Source of the DNA: Stereum hirsutum FP-91666 SS1
Lineage: Eukaryota; Basidiomycota; Agaricomycetes; Russulales; Stereaceae
Direction: 5' to 3'
DNA: 48,040 bases
NCBI RefSeq assembly: GCF_000264905.1
Contig: NW_006763133.1
Location: 190,475 to 238,514 of the forward strand
Of the stretch, positions 10,185-21,970 are shown piece by piece. Under the pieces are notes generated by a model. The model was not told the DNA's origin. It saw only the letters and a program-made list of their open reading frames with translations, and searched no databases. How positions within the stretch are numbered: position 1 is the first letter of the stretch; every line of letters begins with the position of its first letter. A program made the position numbers and the translations under genes.

Positions 10185-10290
10185 CTCAGCCTCCATCGTT
10201 GAGGTAGGAGACATTCACATATATCCCGAGCAGACCGTGGACAGCTTACTGACAATGACATAACTGTTTTAGCAGCGAAGTTGTGGGTAA
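10185..10290 (-). repeat. Dispersed repeat, fragment C1
   Basis: Shares CGTTGAGGTAGGAGA and AGCGAAGTTGTG-type blocks with the 35.2-35.45 kb region in the same orientation. It lies directly beside element M3. Confidence 0.45.
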
Positions 10291-10566
10291 GGTTTGAGAA
10301 GTGGGCGTGGTCATCGTTTAATCTCAACGAGCCCACGAAAGCTTGTCCTCGTCGTGAATCATAGACCATGTATATCGGGTACTTTTCGACAAGGGTCAAG
10401 CTTCCGGGTTTAAGATGTACATAATGGTAAAGGTTCGTTCTTGATGCTCTCTTCCACCGCTAGGAAACGAAATTTACATGCAGTCTTGCTCTATCCGGTA
10501 GTGGGGGGGTGCTAAACTCTAAGAGGCCGGATTGCACGATGATGCTATACATCGAGCCGCAGAAAT
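10291..10566. other. Short unexplained stretch
   Basis: No gene is supported. The minus-strand frame across 10112-10399 contains LTHNFAAKT, which matches HNFTANT on the minus strand of the 35.4 kb copy, so part of this segment belongs to the same decayed family. Confidence 0.35.
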
Positions 10567-10670
10567 GGGGTACATTCGGGGAGAGGGGTATCTGAGGCAG
10601 CTACTCCCTCAGAGCAAACGGAGACGGGGGTTCTCCGATGATTCCGTCCTGCAGACTACCTTCTGTCCTT
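10567..10670 (+). repeat. Dispersed repeat, fragment C2
   Basis: Contains GGTATCTGAGG, CCCTCAGAGCAA and GGTTCTCCGATGATTC blocks that match the minus strand of 35,147-35,250. Its orientation is opposite to fragment C1, so this locus is rearranged. Confidence 0.5.
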
Positions 10671-10981
10671 CAATTCCAGCCTGCGCATAAAACCCACTAC
10701 CACTCATCCAAGGATCCATGGACTTTTGTGTCGCAGCCTCAGATGATTAGCTGTAACTTCAACACAAACAGAAAGATGCACCGAATCACACAACATCTGA
10801 ACTAGCCCGACTAGAGCAGGACTACGATAACGGCACGTTAAGCATAAAAACAAGCCTACAAGCTTATACATATTGATTCCTTCTTATACTAGTCTTTCTT
10901 GGCCTACACCCCTTCCGACACTCTTCTTATCCTACAACCTTATCGCTCAACCCTATGCAGTAGCTCTTGAACGACAACGTC

Positions 10982-12683
10982 TTACAAATCCACGGGCAAG
11001 TTAGGAGTCGGGAACTCTACTTCCATATGCTCCGTCTATAGCCATCGACGTACACAAACAAAGGAATACGTCGTCAGTGATATGTTCTGTTTCAGCCGTA
11101 AACACGCGCGCTTCGAACAATCGCACGAGAAATAGGATAACGTTCGAAAAGAGACACCGGGCGGAAGCATGAGCTGTGACCATGCACTGTGATTGAGAGT
11201 GCAGGCCATGACAGTTCGAGCTCGTGGAGCATACTCCCACAGTATCGCCATCGGAGCGCAAACCACCCAAACGCAGAGCGCAAACTGATCGCACACCCCA
11301 TACACAACGGAAGGATTCCGAACAAAAATGAGAGCGAAAAAGGAACACTCACATAATGCCTAAAATGAATCTTCTTCCCAACTTCCGCGATCTCCTTCAC
11401 CTCCGCCTCCGTAAGTGCTGGCATTCCAGCACTAAACACTTCTCCCAACTTCTTAATGTTCTTCTCGTTGCCCGATGCGCTGACGGCCACGGCGCCGGAG
11501 CCGATCGTCCAGAGGAGGAGGACTTCGTGTTCGGTGATGGGTTTGCCTGTTGCGTGCGTGAGCGACCGAATGAGTACGTTGATCGACGTGTTGAGATGGG
11601 AGTATGGATAGGAGAGGTAGGCTTACCGTATTCTTTCGTCAACCTCTCGGCGATCCTGGCCAAGATAGGCTTGAGAGGCCCGCCCTTCGAGGGATGACGC
11701 AGGACGGGAGTGAGAGGGCCGTAGGCTTCGGTGATGATGCCGTGGGCAGATTGGATGGCGAGAACGGGGGCGAGGTGAGAGAGGACGAAGGGATGGTATT
11801 CGAGTTCTAGTGGAACACAATATAGAGTTAGATGGTACAAACATGTTGATTATACGAGGACGAAAGTGGGTGCGTGAAAGACGCGGAGGAATGATAAAGT
11901 GCGAAGGGGATGGACATGCATGATAACGTACGGTTCACGACTGGCTTGTATTTCGCAACCTTCAACACCGCCTCGAGATCCTGGGGACGGAAGTTCGAGA
12001 CGCCGATAGACGAGGTAAGTTCGCCTTTGTCTTTCAGGTCCTCGAGGATCTGCCAGCTACACGTCGCACAACATATCAATAATAAGCCCAAGACGAACAC
12101 ACAAACGGGAAGAAGTGGGCTAGGAAGGGCCTACAACTCGACAAGCTTGCCCGGCTCAGCAACGAAAGGGTTGTGCACAAGCAGCAAATCTGGCTGGAAC
12201 CCGAGACGAGCGATCGTTTCTTGGACAGAGGAACGAACGTCGGCGAGTGGGATAGGGTCGGAATCGTTGATTTGAGAAACTGTATGTACAAATAACGATG
12301 GTCAGTTGACACGATAGATGCCGAGAGAACGAGGATCGCTCGAGAGGTACATACGCTTTGAAGTGACCCAGATGTCGGCTTTGGAGAAACCAGCGTTCGT
12401 AATCGCAAGGCCCGTCTCCTTCTCATTTCCGTAACCCTACATACATACCGTATTTGACCGAGAGAGAACGTAGCACACCATAACGCGTCTGAGGTCAATA
12501 AACGGTCGAGTTCAGGTCTAGACGAAGGCATACCTGAGCCGTATCGATATGCCTCAAACCGCCCCTCAACGCGATCTCTCCAGAAACAACTGCCGTCGTA
12601 CGAGCGTTACCACTTCCATTTCCCCATCCAATAACGGGGATCTTCTTTCCGTCGAGGAGAGTGAAGGTCGAAGAGATGGTCAT
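10982..12683 (-). CDS. Aldo/keto reductase (NADPH-dependent oxidoreductase)
   Basis: Seven exons join in frame to 311 residues: 12534-12683, 12355-12436, 12135-12279, 11932-12056, 11627-11812, 11353-11546 and 10982-11035. The length is typical for the family. The catalytic tetrad is complete: Asp47 (HIDTA), Tyr52 (GYGNE), Lys77 (VTSK) and His113 (LVHNP). The GVSNF segment follows in exon 4 and the nucleotide-binding part near GSGAVAVSASGNEKN in exon 6. Known members are cytosolic (beta/alpha)8 barrels that reduce aldehydes and ketones with NADPH; the substrate cannot be told from sequence. Intron 3 starts GTAGGC, a weak donor. Intron 6 is unusually long at 317 nt, so the last 17-residue exon (TEHMEVEFPTPNLPVDL) is the least certain part. 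Confidence 0.93.
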
Positions 12684-12785
12684 TTTGCTTTTTGGTAGGT
12701 CGAATCAAGTCAGGGACTTCTTGAGTTGCGTGGGGTGATGGGGATGTGGGGATGGTGTTATCGATGATGTCGCAATAGGAGAGGG

Positions 12786-12793
12786 TTTATATA
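12786..12793 (-). promoter_or_regulatory. TATA box of the aldo/keto reductase
   Basis: TATATAAA on the minus strand, about 100 bp upstream of the ATG at 12683. Confidence 0.6.
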
Positions 12794-12799
12794 TGTAAG

Positions 12800-13840
12800 A
12801 TTCAGAAGAGAAAGAGACGGGAAGGATGTGGGACTGCTGGGATCCACGGTCATGGCGAAGGTGTTGAATCCTCGATGATGTCAGCCTGCTTTAAGTTTCA
12901 ACCGGAAGCCAAGCTGCAGCTCACCGGCCGATGCCGGTGTGTGGTTGCCACTGGGTGAACTCAGGTTCGAGTGACCTCCAGCCTCCACCTCTTCGCAGCC
13001 TCCTCGTCTCGCACTTTCACGCTCTCGTCTTCGATTTTCTCTCAGTCTTGCTTTCAAATTATTTTCCTCGGAAATTCTATGGCCACTCTGAAGTGAGTTT
13101 TTACCCGGTACGACTGGACCTCACAAAGTCCTCCCTGTCACCGAACTGGGTGATGGCGCCACTTCACCTCATCTGCAGACAATCCCAGGCGACCTAAGTA
13201 TCCTAGTTGATGTTTTGTCTGGTATGCTGTGGTATGTCCAGCACATAAACGAGTACTGTTTAACAAGATGGGGTGCGTGTCCCGATTCTTTCATGTGTAC
13301 GATGTAGCCACCGCGCTGGTAGATTGTTCTCAACAACATCAGTGTCCGCTGTATACACTATCTGTTATTCACTGGCTGCTTTCGGTAATTGCAGAACCTC
13401 CTCGCATGCATGTCAGTCGGATGTTAGCTTCTTGTAGCCAGTACTGCCCTTCTTTGCAGGCCTTGACTCGCGCATGCGAATTCCTCTTATTTCGTGTACC
13501 CCCATATGCCAGCGTCCTACCTCAGGTCATTGCACATTGACGAGCAATGCTTGAATGAGGGCGCAGGCTAACTTAGATTCGAGCTCAGCACCTCGCTTTC
13601 CAACCTCAGCTCAGGTTGAGTAGACCTCCTGGGGGACGTAGAAGGAGGTGTTGGGGTGCACAGGTACCTTTCGATTGCTGCAGTACACGATCACGCGATT
13701 ATCAGAGTTCCGTGACCGAGAACGCCACCTGGATACCAGCATATGCAGTTCTTGCGGTCTGCGATACACTGCGACTAGTTGGCGAATTTATGTCGCTCGT
13801 CTGAGCTATGCGCTTCCCGTACTGGGCCTAACAACTAAGT
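12800..13840. other. Intergenic, no supported gene
   Basis: Several plus-strand frames of 60-100 codons occur, but none has convincing composition, splice continuity or family resemblance. It separates the divergently placed reductase from the tandem membrane-protein pair. Confidence 0.5.
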
Positions 13841-13934
13841 TTTGATCGTATGGGCGAGTTCGCTGTGGTCAATAGTCTGACGGTTGAGAAGAACAAGGAT
13901 TGTCTCCATCTCAGAGCGCCACGATTTTACACAC

Positions 13935-13942
13935 CATAAAAT
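13935..13942 (+). promoter_or_regulatory. TATA-like box of tandem gene 1
   Basis: CATAAAAT lies about 75 bp before the ATG at 14017. The corresponding position in the second copy is TATAAAG. Confidence 0.45.
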
Positions 13943-14016
13943 GCGGACACCATTTAGCGTCTACAGACTACCAGATCCCCTCTTCACGAATACCTACCGG
14001 ACCATTCCCAAGCACA

Positions 14017-15344
14017 ATGAGCACGTCGACCCTTACTGTGGATACACCGTAAGTCAGCGTGCACTTGTATGGTTACCGCTCACATAGTTCTTGCCACAAA
14101 GAACGAATGTTAGTGTCTGCGGTGTGTTCATAGCGTATATGTCTCTGAGTATGTACCTGCAGACTAACTTTTCCTTCTAGAATTAGTACATCTTTCATGG
14201 AATGGAGGTACACCACCCTACAATACAAGTATCATATCATCGTCAGGTACGTCATTCCATCCTGTCTTCAGGCTGACCATCCTGGTACTGACAATCGGGC
14301 GTCCCATATATCTCTTCCCTAGATAATGATCACCTAGAAAGATTTCCTCCGCAAGAAACAACGAGTTTGGCCTGGATTGCTGACATATTGCATGGCGCGG
14401 AACTGTAAGTGCACGATAAGCTATCCCACTGAACATTCAGATCCATGGTCCTATCAAACTCCACTCACATCCAACGTGACTTCCTTGCACTTTGATTCAC
14501 TGTAGGAGGATACAAGTGACAGACCGTGGAGGAAATACGAACACGTCAGATGAATTCATCATGGGCCAGTCGAGCAACTCGAGTACCATGTAAGTCGCTA
14601 CAATATTTGATGGCAGTAAATAATTTATCGATGCCTGCCTTGGGTGCTCCACATAGATGCGCCAACATCGCAACCGTAACCGCCAGTGCGCCCTCCGACC
14701 AGTAAGTTACCCTACTATTCACTCCGCTGGCCCAACTCTGTCGTCTTCATATTGTGCTCCTTGCCCACCTTCTCGTACGCACCCACAGCACGTCAACGTT
14801 TATCTCGAGAACGACCTTTGCGACCACTATCTCAAGTACAATCTCGAGTTCCGATCCAAGTTCCAGTTCTCCTTCAAGCTCGAAACACGAAACACGTTTG
14901 ACCAACGGGATCATAGGAAGCATCGCCGCATTGTGCGCACTTATCCTGATTCTCAGCATCCTTCTCGTGCGAAGAGTCATCCGACGGAAATACTCATCAG
15001 CTAATGACTCTGCGACGTCTCTGGAGAATCGCATCGAGGTGTTCACAGCCCAAGACGTAGAGTTCGACTCGCCTCAACATCTCATAGAGAAATCCCCGAC
15101 TCAGAAAGCCTCCTCAAGCGAAGTAGTAACATTTCCTGTCACATCACCTACGTCCCCTATCGTGGAAATCGCACAACCTCCTCCTGCGAACATTTCCACT
15201 ACTATAATGCAGGGATATCCACCGGGGGAAGACTATGGACTTGGAAGTCCAGTCCTTGAGGATATTCAGAGGAGATTGAGACAGATTGAGGCGGAGATTA
15301 GATTAACACCCCCTAGCTATGTCTCTGACGATATAGAAACATGA
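14017..15344 (+). CDS. Single-pass membrane protein with Ig-like N-domain, tandem copy 1
   Basis: Seven exons give 294 residues: 14017-14048, 14102-14121 (20 nt), 14181-14246, 14323-14404, 14506-14589, 14657-14701 and 14789-15344. Residues about 1-85 form a beta-sandwich-like domain with MSTSTLTVDTPTNVSVCE, LSWNGGTPPYN and LRIQVTDRGGNT, the pattern of a domain found in many agaricomycete membrane proteins. A Ser/Thr-rich, mucin-like stalk follows, then one membrane helix (GIIGSIAALCALILILSILL) with basic residues RRVIRRK after it. The cytoplasmic tail of about 110 residues ends near PPSYVSDDIET. There is no cleavable signal peptide, which is usual for this family as I know it. Function is unknown; a cell-surface sensor or wall-anchored role is only a guess. 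Confidence 0.75.
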
Positions 15345-15410
15345 ACTTGACGTTTACGACCGAAAACACTGTCGCGTGCTCGTTTCTCGATATACGGGAG
15401 GGACGGGGCC

Positions 15411-15505
15411 GTTATGCTGTGGCGCGCCACCAGTACTGGTAAAGCAAGAACCTCGTCGGCAAGCGCCGGACTCCGTTTTTCTTCCCTTCATCTTCGACTC
15501 GGTGG
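15411..15505 (+). repeat. 3' flank of tandem copy 1, repeated after copy 2
   Basis: GTGGCGCGCCAC, CGGCAAGCGCCG and TTTTTCTTCCC occur in the same order here and at 17,343-17,412. This shows that the duplication included sequence downstream of the gene. Confidence 0.65.
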
Positions 15506-15895
15506 TTGCGCGTTCGTGAATCGTCTACTCTCGACACATTTATCTGACAAACTGTCGTCTTTGCGGCCCGCATGTACACAACCCTGCATATTCTCTGCAT
15601 CCTTCTGAGATGTGGATACGGCTACCTTGTGAACGCTCCAGTGCACGATCAAGCAACAGAGAGATTCTCCTTGGTTCATCTAGACATCAGCATTTCTTAC
15701 TTCCTTGAGGCCCTATGATATGTTATAGGCGGTGGGTGAAAAGTCAGTGAGTCTCCTATCCAATGAGCTGTGTACTTCCCATTCTAGGCTCAGCATCTAT
15801 ATCTTGATTGGATGGTCGGGTTTCTGGTTGGAATGGTCTGACGGTCAAGAAGTGCAATGATCATATCCATCTTGATGCGTCTCTAGGCTAGCCAT

Positions 15896-15902
15896 TATAA
15901 AG
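15896..15902 (+). promoter_or_regulatory. TATA box of tandem gene 2
   Basis: TATAAAG lies about 70 bp before the ATG at 15969, in upstream sequence resembling that of copy 1 (shared GTCTGACGGT and AGAAG blocks). Confidence 0.5.
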
Positions 15903-15968
15903 CACGGACGCCGCCGTCTACTCTATGTGTCTCTACTCTCTGATCCCCTCTGCTAAGGACCTTCTGCG

Positions 15969-17204
15969 ATGAGCGCGTCACCCCTTACCGTCGACACACC
16001 GTAAGCCGATAATTACTCGTAGAATAATCGCTCACATAATTTCATGCAGGGTAAATGTCACAGTCTGCGGTGCACCCATAGTTATATTGTTGGAGATATG
16101 CACACCTCGACTGACTCTCTTCATGCAGAATCTGTACAGCTTTCATGGAAGGGGGGAAAGCCATCCTATAACATAAGCATCCTTTCATCGCCAGGTATAT
16201 CTCTTCGTTCTGTCGCCAGGCTTTACCATAGAAGCACTCACAATGTGTTTGTTGTGTAAGGCGGGGACCTTCTCCGAATATTTTCTCTTCAAAAAGGAAC
16301 GAGCTGTGACTGGACCGCCGATATCTCCAATGAAACAGCCCTGTAAGTCTGCGACAAACCTATTTACGCCTGTTCTTGTCTCATGTCATCTTTTTGACTG
16401 GGTCGAACACAGAGTACTACAAGTGACAGATCAATATTATAAGACGAAGCTATCGAATCAGTTCACCGTGAACCAGTCTAGTCTTGCGGACACGTCGTCA
16501 GCCGCTTCTGTCTCATCTGTGTCGCAGTCAACGACTCATCATTGCATGTTTTGGGTGTTCTCCCAGATGCATTAACACCGCGTCCGGCGTCGTCAGCGAA
16601 CTCTCCACGTAAGTCAACCAGTCATAGACTTCCTACCCGCAGCTATATCGTCCTCAATTTGCCGTCCTCGCCGGAATCCGTGCACAGATCTTCACCTATC
16701 GCATCGACACTCCACAGCACTACTTCCGTCGTGGCTACCAGTACCCCGGATGGTGGACTGTCCGAGTCTACATCTCACTCAATAACATCAACTACGTCTA
16801 CCAGCCAATATCTGAGCCCCGGCCCAAGCGGCGATTCCACATCGTCACTGTCTACACACTCGAACTCTGGCCTATCCAAAGGCACCATCGGCGCCATCAC
16901 AGTAGCACTCATCACATTGGTCACCCTCATCATCGCTATAGTCCTCGTGCGGCGTGCTCGCAGACGCAAGTCCATCCACGACGCTTCGGTTTCATCATGG
17001 CCTCCCGAAGTCTACATAGAGACGTTCACCGCACAGGACTCAGATCTTATCTCCTCCACAGACGGCCTTACCAAGGCTACAACGCGCGACGGCGCACAGA
17101 CGTCTACTGCAGGCTCTGTGTCTGATGCATTGTCTCCTACCGTTGAGAAGGCCCCGGCAGCAAGTGCGCTTCAGAAGTCGGTGGTTGGCGATATTCGGTG
17201 GTGA
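15969..17204 (+). CDS. Single-pass membrane protein with Ig-like N-domain, tandem copy 2
   Basis: Paralogue of the preceding gene. Exons are 15969-16000, 16050-16069, 16129-16194, 16261-16342, 16413-16493, 16567-16608 and 16643-17204. The first four match copy 1 exactly in length (32, 20, 66, 82 nt). With this model the protein is again 294 residues. Conserved pieces are MSASPLTVDTPVNVTVCE, LSWKGGKPSYN and VLQVTDQYYKTKLSNQF. The membrane helix is GTIGAITVALITLVTLIIAI followed by VLVRRARRRK. The end of exon 5 is uncertain: the GTCGTC donor at 16494 is poor, and an alternative GTCGCA donor at 16521 would add nine residues. Intron 6 is only 34 nt. The tail differs from copy 1 except for the shared FTAQD block after the helix. 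Confidence 0.68.
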
Positions 17205-19630
17205 CTGGAGACGAGATGCTTTCTATTCATCACCCTTTAGAAACATCCCAGATGTTTAGTGTAGATATATACAGGGATCTTGGCATATGCTTATCATATT
17301 TATAAAGGAGTGAAGAACGCAGGGAATGAATCGATGTGCGTAGTGGCGCGCCACACGAAATGTGACATGAAGAAGAATCCTTCCCGGCAAGCGCCGTACA
17401 CTTTTCTTCCCGTTCGTCAACCAGCTCTTCTTCGAATTCGTCACCTCATAGCACTATCTGCACATGCTATATGTCAATATAGACGAAGATTATGCATCTA
17501 TGTGCAGTAATTGGCGCTGAGTACGGCCGATGTATCAGTATGTTAGCACCATGACTGCGACTTGTTTGCCACCTCCAACAATTAAACGCATTTGTCAGCA
17601 CATGGTAGTCGTGTCGATTGGTTGTAGTACGTCCTTTTCACTGTTCTAGAAAGGACCGTGGTACAGATTCTGATCTGAACAGCACTAGTCCATGCCGTGC
17701 TAACTTACTCCCAGCACGACAGAGCCAGTTTTCGATTTTATGGTCAGGTAAGTGCATCAAAATCTCGACCTCCCCAATATCTTGGGCTCACACGGGCAGT
17801 AAAGAAGGTGGGCTTCTCTCTATTTTTACTTTGTGGGTTCATGCTACATTGTAGCAGTCGGCGTCTTGTCGACTTCGTTAGACTCGGTTAGAGTGATAAC
17901 GACTAGGAACCGCATGCTCCTTGGCAGATACAAGGTAGAGCCAGACAATCTACATGCGTCCCCCGTGGGCATGGTTTACGTGCCTTCCTCTCTCTTCTTA
18001 ATTATGTTGCTTCTTCTCGAACAACAAACGAATCCATCTGAACTTCCATCCAAAGACCTTAGGACGGCACCCCATGTGGTGCACATGGTGGGCGAAGAAC
18101 ATCTGCGGTCAGCATGGCGGCCCTCTACATCTCATTATCTTCACACTTATAAACCGCTCTTCTTGTTTCGAAGCCATATGAGACACAAGCGTTTTTGAAT
18201 ACCGGGTAGATCACCAGGTGGCGCAGAAGTCATCGGGATCGCAAACAAAGTTGAGCATCCCGTCAGATCTGTTTACGGACCACTGTGAACATGACGTATA
18301 CTACTAAGGATGCGCCCTACCTCCACTAGGTGCAATTTAATTGCACGCACGTCCTACTGCTCACAAGATGGACTGAAACATAGCACACTCACTTTCTAAA
18401 GCTCTGATTCTGGCTTTCCTTCGTGGTTCCCCATTGTACTGCTAGAGGCAACGGGGCTGTATCCACCTTTCGTCCTTGTCGTCATCTCACGGGGACGCGT
18501 TGTTCTGGATAAGCACTGTCTCATCCAACACGCGTCAGCCCATGCAGAAATGGACTCTTGGCCCTACAACCAAGATTGTCTTCGACTCTTTTAGCACTCA
18601 CGAGCTTCATGTGCCCCGCGACTAATGCATGTGGTCATACCTACATTTCCTTTCTTACCATTCTTCTTATGAGCGATTATCCCCCCTATCGCCTTAGCGT
18701 CGTAATACCAGTGTGAGCGATCTATCGGGAAGCCATAACTGTGGTCTGCAGTCAGATCCAGAATGACTTGCAGAAGCTTTGGCAGACGCGCGCGACTTCA
18801 TACGAGACTTTGATATGGAATGGTAGCGGCGATCTCCATTTCTCTCCGTTTTATTCGAATTATTTTCGATTGAATGATCGTCGACTCTTTTGTTCACGCT
18901 CGAGAGGAAAGAACTCCCCCATACCTTCAGACTAGCCGTCACCGAGTAATTCTCCTTACGATGACTTAGGGATTCAATGCTCTTGCACTTACACATTGTT
19001 CACTATCACCCTCTCGGTTTCTCCACGGAGCCGGATACGACAGTGCGTATGGCCAAGGGCGCAGGTGACATGCAACGCAAAAATACACTACTGTACTTCA
19101 ATTCAAGAACTACTCGAGCCCTTCATGAGGCTATTTTTGTTCTCCGCCCGCGGTTGATTCATCGTGCCTTACTCGACGATAGCCATTCTACTCTAGTTTC
19201 GTCCACATCGCTCGTGCGACTCCCGATGGGACGAATCAAACTCGATTTTTATCACGGTGAATGCGCTTCATATTCGCCCTCATGTGTATCCATCAGGAAT
19301 GCAGCACGGTCGCCGCCACAGTGGCGCTAAAACGCTTTAGTCCTATCCTGCGAGCCAGTGGGTATGGCCTCAGAGTTTTGTGTTTTCGTTATCGTCTGTC
19401 ATTCTCATCTCTGTACTTCCGCTGACTATGAGCCACTTTACATTAATCTCCCGCATCCCATCGATGAAAAACATTCGAATGTCAGACATAAAGCCATTGG
19501 CTATTCCCTAGGACAATACTCGCAACTTGTTCGCGGCCCACGTCTTCTGCAGCAGTGATTATGACCATAAACCTGACCCCATCACATTCTGCTCTTACAT
19601 TGCTCGTTGCCGATCTTTCAGCCTAGGCCC
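17205..19630. other. Gene-free stretch after the tandem pair
   Basis: It begins with the repeated 3' flank (17,343-17,412). At 17,536-17,760 there are an ATG and SQFSILWSG followed by a GTAAGT donor, which faintly recalls the N-domain of the tandem genes, but no continuation could be built. The rest holds only short frames of random composition. Confidence 0.45.
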
Positions 19631-20290
19631 GGCGTTACCTCACTTCGGTGCATACGAAAGCAGCGGCGTTCGTGCATCTGTTTCTCGTCGACAAATATAT
19701 TGCTGCATTCCGGCCCTCGATGACCAGCGCCATACATGGTCACCCAATGGAAACAATTTTCCCTTTGGCCCGCGGGGTAAGTTCTCCTTTTATCTAGTGC
19801 GATGATTTACTTGGGGCGAAGATTTCCGTGCTGTGCTTGTTCCGCATCCATCGGGCGTTGTCCGACCACTGAGGCGGATCATAGCTGAGCGCTGATCTTC
19901 GTCAGGGTGAAGACGCTTCATCTTGTCCTCGGTATGCAGGTTGGGAAAATGCCCCAGGCTCTTGGGAGCAGGGAGAGGAGAGAATAATCATCGAGCGGAA
20001 CGTCACCGGCGAACATATCTCATGTATGTTTCAGAGGTTGTGGTCTTGGTCCCGCGTGAAGCGCTTCGTGGTGCATCGACATCATGTATACTGCCATACA
20101 AGCCGAAACGTCCGCCCGGTCACTTTGCTACGGCTGGAGTCGCTCCATATTTCACCTGTCAAGCGCAAAACCCTAGAGATTATGATTATCCCCGCGCTGG
20201 ACGTGGACGTTCCTTATTACGACTCTCGATATCATTTAAGTCACCCTGTTGGGATAGGTCCATTTCATTGGGTGGAGAGCATGGGTTACT
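19631..20290 (+). repeat. Dispersed repeat, copy A (about 660 bp)
   Basis: Matches the minus strand of 35,460-36,133 along its whole length with small indels. The strongest block, GATCATAGCTGAGCGCTGAT and the following 25 bases (19,879-19,923), is nearly identical. On the minus strand of this copy one frame (KMKRLHPDEDQRSAMIRL) is also open in the other copy. Confidence 0.7.
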
Positions 20291-20890
20291 CATACTGAAT
20301 CGCCGGTCCTGCATTGACGTGCTGGCCTACACGATGGTCTCAGCATCTGCTGAGCGTGTTCGACGTCGCCGTACCCAAGGCTGACTTGTATACAAAAACT
20401 CGAGCTTCAACTTCTTTCTTCTAGCTCTGCACTGTTAACCGAACGGCCTTGTAAACGCTGTCATACCGTAAGTTCGTCTGCTTCTGAGTCACCGCCAGCG
20501 AGCCTTTCTCAAGTAATTGATGCTCAAACTGAGGTCCTACGGTCGCGAGTCACTGTGATGCTTAGGTTCCAAGAGTTCTGCTAGACATCGGACGACTCAG
20601 GCTAATGACCGTCTTCGCTATCGAACGCTTACGAGGTTTCGTTGGTCTCGGGATCGGACATTCTATACTCGTCGCCCCGGATTTATCGTCTTCATACACT
20701 GAGTCGTGTTGCAAGCACATTTTCACTTATGCAGCAGTAGTCAGCCCGATCGTGTCCTTTGACCCCAACGAAAACGAAGAATCCATAACTTCTAGCTTCT
20801 AAAGTCGATGGCCCTCTACCTTCAGTTCCCACTTCGACGGGCAAACAAGTATCCAAATTCGCCCTAACAATGCATGAACAACGTCAGCCG
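20291..20890. other. Intergenic, no supported gene
   Basis: Short frames only. I see no repeat or regulatory signal that can be supported. Confidence 0.4.
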
Positions 20891-20899
20891 TCCGTTTAA

Positions 20900-20907
20900 T
20901 ATAAAAA
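20900..20907 (+). promoter_or_regulatory. TATA-like box upstream of the 21.3 kb gene
   Basis: TATAAAAA on the plus strand. It is about 390 bp before the ATG at 21300, so a 5' untranslated intron would be needed if it serves that gene. Confidence 0.35.
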
Positions 20908-21299
20908 CTTCACCAGGAGGACAGAACACAAAGACCGGAACCACACCACGCCACACCACATTCCTCGCCACGAATCATACCAGTAAGCTTCAAATATCAC
21001 TACCCTCCCTCCACGCTAGTACTCCCAGAATCACCTGAATCCAAATCCTTCCCCGGCAATAAACCCGGTCCCCGACGGCCGTCGTCCTTCAAGAACCAAC
21101 AATCAAGGATCAAAGCCTGACGCCGGAGCATAGACGCATGGAAGCTTGGAGTAGCACTGTATGAAGTACGAAGATCCACATGCACCACCAACCTTCCTTT
21201 CCGAGTCCAGAGCACTCACTAATAACTGACAAGCCCTCGATGTTCAGCGCTTAGCTTCCAACTTCCAAGCAAACCGAAGACGGAACTGTCACTGAGAAA

Positions 21300-21970
21300 A
21301 TGAAGGTCCCCGTAGCACACGGCTCACGAGCCGAGGAGCTTCATCCCCATTCGCCGGATAATTATCAAGTGAAGGTGATCTGCCTTCGTGAGCAGGACAT
21401 GAAGCCACTCCTACTCGAGCTCATGCACACGGCGAAACGAACGGCCACTGGTATCCAGTGTCCAGAGCCCGCCAAATCGAAAGCGAAAGCGAAAGCTAAA
21501 CCCCATTTCGAAATAAGTACGACACTTCCATCGACATCACTTCCGAGCTCTCCAAAGTCCCAAATTCGTGCCCGGCGAGCTCCAAAGTACTTACCCTCCG
21601 AGCCCATCGGCTAGAGTCTGTTCGCAGACTTACTCACCCGCAGAGGATGCAAGAGCCAAGAAGGACGCCGATCGCAGTCAAAGCCAAACTTTACGCCCCG
21701 AGCGTTTCGAACGAAGATACGTGGACTGCACGCCTTTTAGCCCGGGTTTGTAAATCACCCTTAAGAGAACTCTTCACCTTGTTGGATAAGTACTTCGGGC
21801 GGTTTAAGCTTGAGCGTGTCAGCTGTGAGCGAATCATCGTCGGAGCCACGGAGCCACCGTGGTGCCAGTGCGCACAGAGACGATCCCGACGCGTCACTTG
21901 GTCCAAGTTCTACGATTTCGACTACTTAGATAGCGTACTCGACAAGACGAGCCGTGAACTTCAACGTTGA
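21300..21970 (+). CDS. Hypothetical protein, junction unresolved
   Basis: Two plus-strand frames look coding. The first starts at ATG 21300 (MKVPVAHGSRAEELHPHSPD) and remains credible until about 21515, ending in a KSKAKAKAKPHFE segment. The second, in a different frame, is open from 21500 to the TGA at 21968-21970 and reads YDTSIDITSELSKVPNS, later LLARVCKSPLRELFTLLDKY and a C-terminus WSKFYDFDYLDSVLDKTSRE. The two overlap near the repeated GAAAGC units at 21479-21497. Either an intron (for example GTGATC at about 21375 to AATAAG at 21517) or a one-base indel joins them. No family is recognised and no membrane segment is seen. Confidence 0.4.

Noticed and set aside
17536..17760. Possible third copy of the tandem membrane-protein gene
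   Set aside because: An ATG and a SQFSILWSG segment before a GTAAGT donor resemble the N-domain, but no further exons, stalk or membrane helix follow.
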